A stretch of DNA of 64,000 nucleotides from Rhizobium viscosum (GCF_014873945.1 NZ_JADBEC010000001.1:2993001-3057000); one strand, 5' to 3'. Numbered from the stretch's first letter, positions 53,571 through 62,814 are shown. Numbers and translations are program-made. Notes: generated by a model from the letters alone, not told the origin.

Positions 53571-53792
53571 TCTGCCAGGTCGCCGCTACCCGTTCCACGA
53601 CCAGACAGTCACTGTCACAACATACGGATGCTCTGCTACAAGCGGAAGAAGATCAATCTCAGTCTGGTCTTCGCCGGTCAGGCCGTCGGCATCAAACTGG
53701 TCGAAGACCGTATCTGGCTTACCAGCTTTATGGATTACGATCCGGGATGCTTCGATGATGAGAACTATGTCTACGCCATAGCCGGCCATTAA
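53562..53792 (+). pseudogene. IS481 transposase C-terminal remnant
   Basis: Reads RRYPFHDQTVTVTTYGC, then after a frameshift KRKKINLSLVFAGQAVGI, LVEDRIWLTSFMDYDPGCFDD and a stop. This matches the C-terminus of the full transposase at 61614-62777 (YPFHDKAVTVTTCG; RKKINLSLVFAGQTVGI). The rest of the element is lost. Confidence 0.85.
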
Positions 53793-53904
53793 GCGGCGTT
53801 TGAATCCTGCGTGTTCCGCCAGTTTTCTTGGTATCTCACGCAGGCCGGCTTCGCGAGCCCTTCCCGTGGGCAGGCTTCACTCGCGATCTGTCGACTGCTT
53901 CTCC

Positions 53905-54498
53905 TCAGCTGCCGGCCTTGCGCACGGCCTCGGCCTCGACCAGCCTGGCAATCTTTTCCGACAGAGCGGGATCGTTGACGGCGCGCGCCAGCGTGACGCC
54001 TCCGGTCAGAAGGGCAAGCAATAGAAGTGCCCGGTCTTCCGGTGAAGCGCCCGGTGACCCGTCTGGCGCCTCTTCCGGCAGTCCGTCGGCAATTTCGGCC
54101 GCCAGGCGTCCAAGCTCTTTGGTATAGGCAAGCCGAGTCTCCTCATCCGATCGCATGACGTCGGCCGAAAGTGTCGGCAACGCGCAGCTATCTCCGAGAT
54201 CACAGATTCGCTTGTAGCCGAGATAGTAGCTGACAAAGGCTTTCAGCCAGCCGCCGGCCTGTTCGGTCTTCAGCGCCGCAATTCCCTGCAAGAGTTCATC
54301 CATCCCCGCAAGCAAGGCCGTGCGAAAGGCTTCACCCTTGGTCTTGAAGTGCCCGTAGAAGGCACCATTGGTCACACCTGCCGCCTTCGTCAGCGCGTCG
54401 ATACCCGCGCCGCCATAACCTTCTTTGCGAAACACCTGTCCGGCGGCGCTGATGACTTTCGCCAGTGTCTGCTTCTTGTGCTCAGCGCTGTAGCGCAT
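53905..54498 (-). CDS. TetR family regulator
   Basis: 197 aa. Helix-turn-helix at about 8-55 (VISAAGQVFRKEGYGGAGIDALTKAAGVTNGAFYGHFKTK) of the AcrR/YxaF type; a conserved Cys in DLGDSCALPTLSADV as in YxaF-like regulators. Divergent from the tautomerase gene, over a perfect 16-bp palindrome. Confidence 0.9.
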   Translation of the reverse strand: MRYSAEHKKQTLAKVISAAGQVFRKEGYGGAGIDALTKAAGVTNGAFYGHFKTKGEAFRTALLAGMDELLQGIAALKTEQAGGWLKAFVSYYLGYKRICDLGDSCALPTLSADVMRSDEETRLAYTKELGRLAAEIADGLPEEAPDGSPGASPEDRALLLLALLTGGVTLARAVNDPALSEKIARLVEAEAVRKAGS

Positions 54499-54511
54499 GT
54501 CGAATTCCTTT

Positions 54512-54553
54512 AAGAGTGATCACTCTTTATCGCTTGCATAGAGAGTGATCGGT
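54512..54553. promoter_or_regulatory. TetR operators in the divergent promoter
   Basis: AAGAGTGATCACTCTT (54512-54527) is a perfect 16-bp palindrome; a second, imperfect site (AGAGTGATCGGTCT, 54542-54555) follows. Both sit 14-60 nt from the tetR ATG and upstream of the tautomerase gene. Confidence 0.8.
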
Positions 54554-54617
54554 CTGTATGCATAGAGAGCATTCGGTATATATGCCGTGCATCGCATTCC
54601 AAAACAAGGAGAGGACC

Positions 54618-55052
54618 ATGCCGATCACACTCACTATCCCGGAAGGGATCCTGTCGCCTGCGGCCCAGGCGGAAGCCTTTGCCGGCCTGACCGCCGCGCT
54701 TCTGGACGTGTCCCAACTCAGTGGAAACGCTTTCATGACGGCCAACGTCGTCGGGTCCATACACACGCTGCCGGCCGGCCATGTCCTGGCGGCGGGCAAG
54801 CCTGTCGATGCCGCCTTCGTGGAACTGAAACTGCCTGAGGTCGCGCTGGCGACCGCGGAGGCGAAGCGCGCCTTCATCGAAAAAGCGACCGATGTCGTGG
54901 AAAAGGCGGCAGGCGGCAGAATCCGGCGCGAGCATATCTGGTCGAATATTGTCTATGCGCCGGATGGCGCCTGGGGCATCGCCGGGAAGAGCTATGCCAA
55001 TGCCGATCTCGGTGAATCTATCGCCAGATCCGCTGCCCCGGACAACGCCTGA
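54618..55052 (+). CDS. Tautomerase/MIF-superfamily protein
   Basis: 144 aa from the ATG at 54618 (AAGGAGAGGACC upstream). The mature N-terminus would be Pro (MPITLTIPEGIL), the catalytic base of the 4-oxalocrotonate tautomerase superfamily. The second half (FVELKLPEVALATAEAKRAFIEKATDVVEKAAGG) repeats the beta-alpha-beta unit, so this is a fused dimer type. Under the divergent TetR. Confidence 0.8.
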   Translation: MPITLTIPEGILSPAAQAEAFAGLTAALLDVSQLSGNAFMTANVVGSIHTLPAGHVLAAGKPVDAAFVELKLPEVALATAEAKRAFIEKATDVVEKAAGGRIRREHIWSNIVYAPDGAWGIAGKSYANADLGESIARSAAPDNA

Positions 55053-55113
55053 GCGGGACCAAACGCGCGGGCCGGATGTAGATGCATCCAGCCCGCGTCA
55101 GAACGGAGAAATC

Positions 55114-55512
55114 ATGATGCAGCTTGCCAATTACCTGTTCTTCACGACCCAGTGCGAAGCGGCGCTTTCTTTTTACACCGAGTGCGGGCTTGGCCAGGTG
55201 ACAGTGCTGATGCGCCATGGCGACCTGGATATTCCACTCCCGGACGAAGCGATGGCGGGCAAGGTTATGCATGCGCGCTTCGAGGGACCTGGAGTGCTGT
55301 TTTTTGCGTCCGACAATCATGACGCGGAGCCGATGCGCGGCTCATCTCACATCCTCATCCTGGACGATCGCGCAAGGACCCGGGAGCTGTTCAGCAAGCT
55401 GGCAGCAGGAGGGCGCGTGACAACGCCTCTGGCGACACAGCCATGGGGAAGTTTCTACGGCAAGCTGACCGACAAATTTGGGGTCCAGTGGATGCTGGAC
55501 TGTCTCGCCTGA
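55114..55512 (+). CDS. VOC-family (PhnB-like) protein
   Basis: 132 aa from the ATG at 55114 (ACGGAGAA upstream). PhnB/glyoxalase-like fold: LANYLFFTTQCEAALSFYTECGL, VLFFASDN, and the C-terminal WGSFYGKLTDKFGVQWMLD. Substrate unknown. Downstream of the tautomerase (61 nt), likely the same transcript under the TetR. Confidence 0.85.
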   Translation: MMQLANYLFFTTQCEAALSFYTECGLGQVTVLMRHGDLDIPLPDEAMAGKVMHARFEGPGVLFFASDNHDAEPMRGSSHILILDDRARTRELFSKLAAGGRVTTPLATQPWGSFYGKLTDKFGVQWMLDCLA

Positions 55513-55917
55513 GCCGAACTGGCAAGCCACCAGATGCCAGTCAGCAATTGAGGCGAGGGCGATTTCTCTCAAGCCCGGAGAGAGGGATGAAAGGCTGCGT
55601 CTGATCGAGACTGCGGCAACGGGACGTCATGGCGGGACCAGATGTCAGCAATTCCGGCTAGGATATGGAAGTAGGTGGCGCACCGGTGGAGATGAAACCG
55701 GGCACCGTTATGTCATTGTTACTGCTATCAATTTCCAAGCGTCGGTATGCTGTACGCCGCGTGCGGACCCAATAGCGGCGTGCAGAGAAATCACGGTTCG
55801 AACCCGAAGAGACCTTCGGGAGAAGGCACCTTCCCCCGGCACAAAGCTGTGTGCAGAACCCATTTGAAGCGTTATGCTAAATGGATACCGTCGATGTATC
55901 GTCCGGAAGACCTCGCC
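55513..55917. other. Intergenic region with att-like repeat copy A
   Basis: About 400 nt. No gene seen. Contains the first copy of the tRNA-flank-like repeat (55645-55750) and the leader of the M14 paralog. Confidence 0.6.
55645..55750 (+). repeat. Cassette-boundary repeat, copy A (diverged)
   Basis: Shares ATTCCGG (left part), GGCGCACCGG, AGATGAA, GGGCACCG, TCATTGTT and TGCTAT..AATTTCCAAG with copies B and C. Confidence 0.6.
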
Positions 55918-57090
55918 ATGACAGATGAGTCAAGCCTCGATCGTCGCGATTTCATGCTCGCAGCCGTCGGCGGCGCTGCGGCGTCGATTGCTCTTGCTTC
56001 GGATCATGCTGCGGCACAAACCGCGACGGCCAAGTTGCCGGGAGGAACAATCTACACGGGCGATACCGTGGACGGAAAGCCGGTCGTCAGCACGCTCGGT
56101 GTTGCCGACCTTGAGCCGGGGAAGCTCCATCGCCTCTACTTCCGCGGCGTCGAAGGCCCCTCGGGCCAGCCCTGGCTTGTGTCGGTCGCCGTCCTGCGGG
56201 GAGCGAAGCCGGGCAAGCGCGTCACGCTGGTGAGCGGTGTCCACGGCGACGAGATGAGCTCCATCCACGCCGTCCAGACCATCATCGATGGGCTCGACCC
56301 GGCCGTGATGGGCGGCACCGTCATGGCGGTCTTCGATGTGTCCCGCCCTGCGATCGAAAACATGGGCCGGCGCTGGCCGAACTCCGGTCGCGGTGCAGAC
56401 CTGATCGACCTCAATCGTGTCTGGCCGGGCGACGAGAACGGGCCGAGCGCTCCGGCGCGCCATGCCGGTCTTCTGTTCAATCGGCTGATCCGTCCGAACT
56501 CGGACTATGTCCTTGATTTTCATACCGGCTTTACCGGCATCGATGCCCCGGCGTTTCACCTGGCGAAGATGGACGTGCCAGAGATCAGGGCCATGGCGGA
56601 ACTCTTCCCGATCGACCAGATCTTCGACAACGCCGGTTATCCCGGTCTTCTTACGGACGCCCTCTTTCAGGTGGGTATTCCGGCCTTCACGCCCGAGATC
56701 GGCAATGGCCGGCGCCTTGATCTGACAATGATCCCTCTCTTTGTGGAGGGCACGATGAACGTGCTCAAGCTGCACGGCATCATCGAGGGGCCGATCGGAC
56801 GCACCGGACGCGATATGGGGATTTTCGTGGGCAACAGCCTCTTCCCGGTTCTTGCGACCGCAGGCGGCATTGTCGAACATCTCGTAAAGCTTACGGACGC
56901 GGTCAACCCCGGCCAGAAAATCGCAATCCAGCGCAACATGTTCGGCGAGATCGTTGCGGAATATACCAGCCAGGTCGATGGCAAGATTGGCGGTCTGCGG
57001 AGCGACGCCACGTCGGAGCCCGGCAACGTGATCGCCTTCATTCTCTTCAACCGGACGCCGCCGAGCGGGGCTGAAGACTATCCGGAATAG
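55918..57090 (+). CDS. Tat-exported M14-type hydrolase, paralog of the 32.3-kb gene
   Basis: 390 aa from the ATG at 55918 (GGAAGA upstream). Tat leader LDRRDFMLAAVGGAAAS. Shares motifs GVHGDEMS and DFHTG and long blocks with the first copy (ARHAGLLFNRL, LFVEGTMNVLK, GGIVEHLVKL); I estimate about two thirds identity by eye. No transporter genes follow it; it stands alone between repeats A and B. Confidence 0.85.
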   Translation: MTDESSLDRRDFMLAAVGGAAASIALASDHAAAQTATAKLPGGTIYTGDTVDGKPVVSTLGVADLEPGKLHRLYFRGVEGPSGQPWLVSVAVLRGAKPGKRVTLVSGVHGDEMSSIHAVQTIIDGLDPAVMGGTVMAVFDVSRPAIENMGRRWPNSGRGADLIDLNRVWPGDENGPSAPARHAGLLFNRLIRPNSDYVLDFHTGFTGIDAPAFHLAKMDVPEIRAMAELFPIDQIFDNAGYPGLLTDALFQVGIPAFTPEIGNGRRLDLTMIPLFVEGTMNVLKLHGIIEGPIGRTGRDMGIFVGNSLFPVLATAGGIVEHLVKLTDAVNPGQKIAIQRNMFGEIVAEYTSQVDGKIGGLRSDATSEPGNVIAFILFNRTPPSGAEDYPE

Positions 57091-57590
57091 GGCACCGCTG
57101 TCCGCGGGTTATCTGCGAGAAGCAGCGGCCGGACGCTGTTCGGCCGAGATGCCATCGCTTGCGGAGCATGACGGCATTCCCGTCGACGCTCAGCGAATAA
57201 CCTTATTTCCACCCGTTGCGGACGTGGCGCCAGCGATGACGCAACGGTCGCATTCAGACAAATCCACAATCAGTGCCCAGTTTTGTTCCGGGACAAGAAC
57301 AACATTCTAGAAAAATCAAAAGGATAAAAATAGCGCGCCGGAGAGGATGAAAGTGGGCACCGGTACATCATTGTTTGTGCTATATAATTTCTAAAGAAAA
57401 TTTGCCGCCCCGCTTGAGCCAGCCCGAACTGTAGGAACTAAGAGCACTGTTTCCGTAATGCACCTTCGCGCATTTCCATTGGATGTACTGTCACCGTAGC
57501 CTACGATGTATAACGTAATTTGTAAAAATTACTCTCTAGTTGTATAAAATAGATGTATAAAATTTGCGAACGCTATTTTTGAGGCGAGCG
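57091..57590. other. AT-richer intergenic region with repeat copy B
   Basis: 500 nt, no gene seen. It holds repeat B and, nearer the zincin module, an AT-rich stretch (57500-57570) with TATAAA-type boxes that probably holds the promoter. Confidence 0.6.
57273..57407 (+). repeat. Cassette-boundary repeat, copy B
   Basis: GTGCCCAGTTTTGTTCCGG (57273-57291), then GCGCGCCGGAGAGGATGAA (57333-57351), GGGCACCGG, TCATTGTTTGTGC and TATATAATTTCTAA. The first 19 nt are identical to copy C. Confidence 0.8.
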
Positions 57591-57938
57591 ATGTCGGAAT
57601 TAGGCATACCGCAACGACTTCTTGAGCTTTCCGAATCAGAACTTTATCGAGACTTGGGAGAAGCTGTGGTCGGAGGCCATGCCGCTCCTGGCGATCCAGA
57701 GGAGGCCGAAAGAAGAGGCTACAACTACTTCAATGAGATGCTTCCGCAAATCCGGGATCGTGTTTGTGGGTCGTCAATAATTGTTTCGTTTGTTGAGAAA
57801 GACGATGTTTATGCGCTCGCGAGCGCGATAGCGGAATTGATCACGGGGCATTTCGCTCTTCCAAATGCCGTCGGGACGCTCGCTGTGTTGGCGGCGCGAA
57901 TGGGATTGAAGGTGCTATGTCCCATGGTCCGACAATGA
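57591..57938 (+). CDS. Small partner protein of the zincin module
   Basis: 115 aa from the ATG at 57591 (GAGGCGAGCG upstream). A helical, acidic N-terminal half (LLELSESELYRDLGEAVVGG) is followed by VSFVEKDDVYALASAIAELITG and a hydrophobic stretch ALPNAVGTLAVLAARMGL. No family recognised. It overlaps the peptidase gene, so the two are translated together and the pair is likely one functional unit. Confidence 0.75.
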   Translation: MSELGIPQRLLELSESELYRDLGEAVVGGHAAPGDPEEAERRGYNYFNEMLPQIRDRVCGSSIIVSFVEKDDVYALASAIAELITGHFALPNAVGTLAVLAARMGLKVLCPMVRQ

Positions 57939-59218
57939 CTGCATCATTCCTGGCACATTTCCAGACGCAGAGGAGCGCATTCAAAAACATCGTGCCGGAG
58001 GATGTGTTTCGCTTGCGTAGTTATGAAGGTACGTGGGACTTCGGCCAAGAAGTTATTACAAATGCTGGGCGGATGTTTCTCAACGATAGTGAATTGGGGG
58101 CGCGAATTGAGATAGGACTGGTAAACGAACCGTCCATGACTGCTACATGGTATAAGCACCCAGATACACCAGATTCATATGTAATCGCAGTGAATGCTGG
58201 CCTTGTCACTGCGCTAAACGTTATCGCATTCGATATATTTGGGTACGGAGATGAAGTTGATGATGAGCCGCTGCTACTAGGTCATCACGATGCGGCTGCC
58301 GCAGAGCGCGTCAGCGAGCGCATCGCAGCATTTCTCGAAGTGGGATTTCCACTAGGCAATGGCTTAGCTCCATCTTCGCGCAGATCACCATTCGTTGAAG
58401 CGCTTGTGGCCGACGCAATTCAATTCCTCATTTTGCACGAATTCGCCCACATTGTCCTTCGTCATGATCGCGGCGATGTCCATCTCCTGCGAGACAAAAG
58501 AGTAGACTTGCAAATTGCAACATTCTCTATTGGACAGGAACATCAAGCGGACGACCTGGCTGGCCGTCTTCATGCGCTTATGCGTCGTCCTGAGGGGACG
58601 AAATTCGCTGGAATGGAGTTCGGCGGACCATCGTTATTTTTCGGGCTTCTCGGCTTGTTTGAGAGATATACAAGGTATCGGGATGCCTTCGACAGTCCCC
58701 ATGCGCATCCGAACGCATACGAGAGATTATATAGACTAAGGGTCGCTTTCACCGCTGGTAGTCGCTCAGGATACGTGCCCGTTTTCTCAGATGGCAATCT
58801 GAATCTAGCCCGGCCGTTTGCTGAACCTAACCCAGAGGCGGTGCGCTTTTCTGATGCCATCGCGCAGTCTCTGCTCTCAGTTCTGGCCTCGATCGAAGAG
58901 AAGCAGTTATTGCCCTCTCCAATTAACAACCTGTTCAATCAATATTGCGAGGGCGATCTATCTAACGACAAAAAAGAACAGTTTTGGCAGGAGATCGCGC
59001 GCTGGCTATTTATCGGGAGTCCGATAAAAATCATCCACCACCTAGCTGAATTGAGGCGTTCGGCAGAAGAACAACTCAAGATGGAGAGCGACGAAGGGCA
59101 CAGGGCGTTTGTTTTGCGTGCGCTCGCGCTTACTGCGGATGTTGTTAACCGGATGCGGACAATTGAAGATTATTCAACCAAGCGTGCTCTTCAAAGATAT
59201 GCTGCGGCTTTCGCATGA
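57917..59218 (+). CDS. Zinc metallopeptidase with HEFAH and EHQAD motifs
   Basis: 433 aa. HEFAH at 174-178 (FLILHEFAHIVLRHD) gives two His zinc ligands and the catalytic Glu; EHQAD at 208-212 supplies the third ligand, the gluzincin layout. No signal peptide or membrane segment, so it acts in the cytoplasm. The start is at 57917 (GAAGG upstream); an ATG at 57935 overlaps the partner stop (ATGA). GC and codon use are lower than in the host. Similar HExxH proteins occur with phage-defence genes. Confidence 0.82.
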   Translation: MSHGPTMTASFLAHFQTQRSAFKNIVPEDVFRLRSYEGTWDFGQEVITNAGRMFLNDSELGARIEIGLVNEPSMTATWYKHPDTPDSYVIAVNAGLVTALNVIAFDIFGYGDEVDDEPLLLGHHDAAAAERVSERIAAFLEVGFPLGNGLAPSSRRSPFVEALVADAIQFLILHEFAHIVLRHDRGDVHLLRDKRVDLQIATFSIGQEHQADDLAGRLHALMRRPEGTKFAGMEFGGPSLFFGLLGLFERYTRYRDAFDSPHAHPNAYERLYRLRVAFTAGSRSGYVPVFSDGNLNLARPFAEPNPEAVRFSDAIAQSLLSVLASIEEKQLLPSPINNLFNQYCEGDLSNDKKEQFWQEIARWLFIGSPIKIIHHLAELRRSAEEQLKMESDEGHRAFVLRALALTADVVNRMRTIEDYSTKRALQRYAAAFA

Positions 59219-59893
59219 AGGAGGTTAATGCAACGTATTTAAGAACAGGCGCGAGGCAAGAAGTGAGCGCTGAACATAAATCCTTCTAATCTCAGCGCGA
59301 TGTATTCGTCGCGGTCGCGGCTTGTGTCAAATCGGAACCTGAGTGCCCAGTTTTGTTCCGGAGTGTAGAGAAATGGCGCACCAGACAGGATGAAGCTCGG
59401 CACCGCTAATTTATTCTGTGCGCCTTATGATTTCTAAGATTTGTCATGCCGCTTTATAAACAGGATGTTGCCTGCGTCCCCGTTTTGTTGGGTGAGTGAT
59501 GCGTGGTGCCGCAGCACCATGCTTTCAGAATCCCGAAATAACTCGCTCACTGGTCAATGGCGGCGGCGATTTCGCTGCGCGACATCGGTTAGGTTCTGAA
59601 TATCGGTGGGAAATCTTCGATCCGACAACCTGCCCGTCTCAAAAATCTTGCCATACCACTTTTAGGAAGCTCTCCCTAACGAAACTCAATTGGGGAACCC
59701 GGGCATTCGGATAAGTGCACATCTTCACGCATCTGCCATCGCTAGCCAAGTTCATCGAAGACATGAAGTCTACCCCGGATAACGACGTTCGCGGGTATAG
59801 GTTGTAATTTCATCTTGATAATACGTCGCTTAAGATAGATGATAGTACATCCAGTAAGATCGATAGTGACAGAGACTGCGCCTGGAGGATTTG
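59219..59893. other. Intergenic region with repeat copy C
   Basis: 675 nt. Carries repeat C. A 72-codon frame at 59496-59714 has no convincing start or composition. The last 100 nt lead to the astacin gene. Confidence 0.6.
59343..59452 (+). repeat. Cassette-boundary repeat, copy C
   Basis: GTGCCCAGTTTTGTTCCGG (59343-59361), AGAGAAATGGCGCACCAGAC (59368-59387), AGGATGAA, CGGCACCG and TTTCTAAG. The middle closely matches the tRNA-Arg 3' end and flank at 62806-62833. Confidence 0.8.
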
Positions 59894-61360
59894 ATGCTTC
59901 TAAGGATGCTGAAAAGATTGTGTTTGGTGATGCTGGTGGCGTCGCTGCTTGCACCGGCGGTCAGCGCTTCGGTTCTGTTAAAGCGTGGAACAAAACTCAC
60001 AAACATTATTACTCCAGAGATATTGGCAACCGCGAAGAATGGGGAGGTCGTCGTCGGCGACATGATCTTCGGAGCGGATCCGTCGTTTTTAGCGGCGTTT
60101 CCTGGCAATCTTTGGTCGAACGGAGTCATTGTCTATAGCTTCGATACTGCATTGTCGGGAGAAAAGCGGGCCAATTTTGTCGCGGCGTGCAGCGCGTGGA
60201 CGATCGGAACGCCTTTGACGTGCAAGGAACGTGCGTCCGAGCGGGACTACATATTCGTGAGAGAACACACGGGCGACCAATGCTCAGGTCCATTTGTAAG
60301 CTGTTCGTGGGTCGGACGCCAAGGAGGGGCGCAAAGCCTCTGGGTTTATCAGACGCACTGGTCGCAAGCTTATGTTTTGCAACACGAGATTGGGCATGCA
60401 ATCGGCTTGATTCATGAACATCAGAGGCCGGATCGCGACGCCTTCGTCTTCATCGTAGAAGGGAACGTCAGAAGCGGCCAGATGCCACAATTCAATATCT
60501 GGCCGGACGTCGCGATCAGCACCCAATACGACTACGCCTCTATCATGCACTACTTTAATTGTAGCTTTGCGAGGGATGAAATTAACTGCTCGCTGCGGAG
60601 GCCGGATCTCCAGACGATCGTGCCGAAGGCATGTGCACTCGATGAGGTCGGCGGCGCAGCGATAACGCAACTCGACTATGACGGCGTCCGGAAAGCCTAT
60701 GCTTCAAACCTCCAAGCGGTTCTAGTGAAGGAGCAGTTGAGCGCCTGCGGCATCGTTAATTACGAGCCGTCGGTTTTTCAGGCGATTTGCGCTCCCTATT
60801 GCGAAGTCATGGGGGGTACGCAGTACAAGAAGGTCGAGGAGCCCTACGAGAACTGGTGTGGATATATGTCGGCCTTGCCGCCAAACTACGAAAGGAACAA
60901 ATGCGTTCGCATCAAGAAAACCTATATGACGTCCTGGTGGGATCACGATGACTTCTCCTGCGGCCGGCTCGGCGCAGAGACCCTACACGAGCTCTGGGTC
61001 AAATGCGGATGTCCAATGGTATCGGTCGCCGCCGCCTGCACGAATGTAAATAAATTTTCGGCAGGCTCTTATGAAGATCGCGACAATATCCCGGATTGGA
61101 AATCCGGCCGGGTGGTTTATTTCAACGACATCATGAAGGAGTTGGAGCAGGATGATCTCTTGGCAGACGATGTCACGGAGAATCTCGGTAATTTCTATCA
61201 GCTTAACTATCTCGATCGAAACTTCGAAACGAAGTTGATGCGGGTCCGCGCCGGAATCTATTCGCTCGCCCGGTGGGAACGCTCGTTAAACCCTGATTAT
61301 CAACTCACCGGCGAGACGGTCGAGGAGATTACGAAGTATCGAAAGATGCGCTGGCATTGA
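59894..61360 (+). CDS. Secreted astacin-family (M12A) metalloprotease
   Basis: 488 aa from the ATG at 59894 (GGAGGA upstream). Signal peptide (cleavage near VSA-SV). The complete astacin zinc signature HEIGHAIGLIHEHQRPDRD at 164-182 and the Met-turn region SIMHYFN follow. The C-terminal ~230 residues are Cys-rich (about 12 Cys), which suggests a disulfide-stabilised binding domain. Stands alone in the third cassette. Confidence 0.9.
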   Translation: MLLRMLKRLCLVMLVASLLAPAVSASVLLKRGTKLTNIITPEILATAKNGEVVVGDMIFGADPSFLAAFPGNLWSNGVIVYSFDTALSGEKRANFVAACSAWTIGTPLTCKERASERDYIFVREHTGDQCSGPFVSCSWVGRQGGAQSLWVYQTHWSQAYVLQHEIGHAIGLIHEHQRPDRDAFVFIVEGNVRSGQMPQFNIWPDVAISTQYDYASIMHYFNCSFARDEINCSLRRPDLQTIVPKACALDEVGGAAITQLDYDGVRKAYASNLQAVLVKEQLSACGIVNYEPSVFQAICAPYCEVMGGTQYKKVEEPYENWCGYMSALPPNYERNKCVRIKKTYMTSWWDHDDFSCGRLGAETLHELWVKCGCPMVSVAAACTNVNKFSAGSYEDRDNIPDWKSGRVVYFNDIMKELEQDDLLADDVTENLGNFYQLNYLDRNFETKLMRVRAGIYSLARWERSLNPDYQLTGETVEEITKYRKMRWH

Positions 61361-61521
61361 CGCGCGCCTGATGGCGCACGCGGCGGTCCTCATGCCGTGA
61401 GATCAGTCAGCGTGGTGATCACGGCAATGAACAACGTCAACGTTGTGGGAAACCCTCTGATGAGGTGAAGGATACTCTCCTTATCCGTGCCCAGCTTTAT
61501 TCCGGGGTGAGATGCCCTTCC
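61361..61521. other. Spacer with palindrome and left part of repeat D
   Basis: Contains a hairpin (ACAACGT/ACGTTGT at 61433-61448) and GTGCCCAGCTTTATTCCGG at 61487-61505, a near copy of the first 19 nt of repeats B and C. Confidence 0.6.
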
Positions 61522-62798
61522 TGAGAGATGGGTGACAGTTCATTCCGGCTAGATGGGTTACACTTTCGGCCCTTTGCAAGGAGAGCAAGGTGCCTTGGAA
61601 GGAGTGTAACGTCATGGAAGAGCGGCTGAAGTTCATCGCCCGGCTGCTGGACGGCGAGAAGATGGCCGTGCTTTGCCGGGAGTTCGATATCTCGCGCAAG
61701 ACGGGTTACAAGATCCTCACACGCTACAACGACAGCGGCCTGGAAGGGCTGACGGATCGATCGCGCCGGCCTTACCGCCATGCCAATCAGCTTCCGTTTC
61801 AAATCGAGAAGCTGATTGTGCGCCTGAAGCAGGACAAGCCGACTTGGGGTGCGCCGAAGATACGCGAACGGTTGGCCCGGCTGTACCCGGATGTGCACAG
61901 GCCGGCGATCTCGACGGTGCATGCGGTTCTCGACCGGCACGACATGGTCGAGCGCCGCAAGCGGCGACGCAACAAGGCGACGGGGACAGCGCTTTCCCAC
62001 TCCTGTCGGCCCAACGAGCTGTGGTGTGCCGACTACAAGGGCGAGTTCATGCTCGCCGACCGGCGCTATTGCTATCCGCTGACGATCACCGACTTTGCCA
62101 GTCGCTATCTGATCGCCTGCGAAGCGCTCTCGACCACCAAGGAAGCCTATGCCTTCACCGTATTCGAAAGCGTATTCAAAGAGTTTGGCCTGCCCAACGC
62201 CATTCGCACCGACAACGGGGTTCCTTTCGCAAGCCCCAACGCGCTGTTCAACCTCAGCAAGCTGTCGGTCTGGTGGCTGCGCCTGGGCATCGACATCGAG
62301 CGCATCAAACCGGGCTGCCCGCAGCAGAACGGGCGCCATGAGCGCATGCACCTCACTCTGAAGCTGGAGACCACCAAGCCAGCCGCCGCCAACTTCCTTC
62401 AGCAGCAGGCAAAGTTCGACGACTTCATCGACTGCTTCAACAATGAGCGGCCGCACCAGGCGCTCGACATGCATTGCCCGGCCGAGTGCTACGCGGCGTC
62501 ACCGCGCAGCTATACTGGCCTGCCTGACCTCGATTATCCGTTTCACGACAAGGCCGTCACCGTCACCACATGCGGACGCATCTGTTTCGACCGCAAGAAG
62601 ATCAATCTCAGCCTCGTCTTTGCCGGTCAGACCGTCGGCATCAAACAGGTCGAGGACCATATCTGGCTGGCTAGCTTCATGGACTATGATTTGGGATACT
62701 TCGATGATGAGACATGCAGGCTCGAACCACTCCAAAACCCCTTCGGGCCAAAAGTGTTACCCATGTCTCCGGTATAAACTGTAACCTATGTGTCCAGA
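61522..62798 (+). mobile_element. IS481-family insertion sequence
   Basis: Ends are long imperfect inverted repeats: the left begins GAGAGATGGGTGACAG and runs to TTACACTTTCGGCCC; the right, read backward, is GACACATAGGTTACAG to TAACACTTTTGGCCC. One transposase gene fills the element. No clear target duplication. It splits boundary repeat D from the tRNA-Arg gene. Confidence 0.85.
61614..62777 (+). CDS. IS481-family transposase
   Basis: 387 aa from the ATG at 61614 (AAGGAGTG upstream). N-terminal helix-turn-helix (LCREFDISRKTGYKILTRYN), then the DDE integrase core: CADYKGEF (first Asp), RTDNGVPF (second Asp) and NGRHERMH (Glu). The C-terminus runs into the right inverted repeat, as is usual for the family. 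Confidence 0.92.
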   Translation: MEERLKFIARLLDGEKMAVLCREFDISRKTGYKILTRYNDSGLEGLTDRSRRPYRHANQLPFQIEKLIVRLKQDKPTWGAPKIRERLARLYPDVHRPAISTVHAVLDRHDMVERRKRRRNKATGTALSHSCRPNELWCADYKGEFMLADRRYCYPLTITDFASRYLIACEALSTTKEAYAFTVFESVFKEFGLPNAIRTDNGVPFASPNALFNLSKLSVWWLRLGIDIERIKPGCPQQNGRHERMHLTLKLETTKPAAANFLQQQAKFDDFIDCFNNERPHQALDMHCPAECYAASPRSYTGLPDLDYPFHDKAVTVTTCGRICFDRKKINLSLVFAGQTVGIKQVEDHIWLASFMDYDLGYFDDETCRLEPLQNPFGPKVLPMSPV

Positions 62799-62814
62799 AT
62801 GGACCAGAGAAAAA

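Noticed and set aside
53522..53758. 78-codon + strand frame
   Set aside because: Out of frame with the IS481 transposase remnant that occupies this DNA.
57434..57458. EcfG-type promoter before the zincin module
   Set aside because: GGAAC is followed by CGTA after 15 nt, which does not fit the N16/17-CGTT consensus.
59496..59714. 72-codon + strand frame between repeats and astacin
   Set aside because: No ribosome site or hydrophobic, repeat or domain signature; composition like non-coding DNA.
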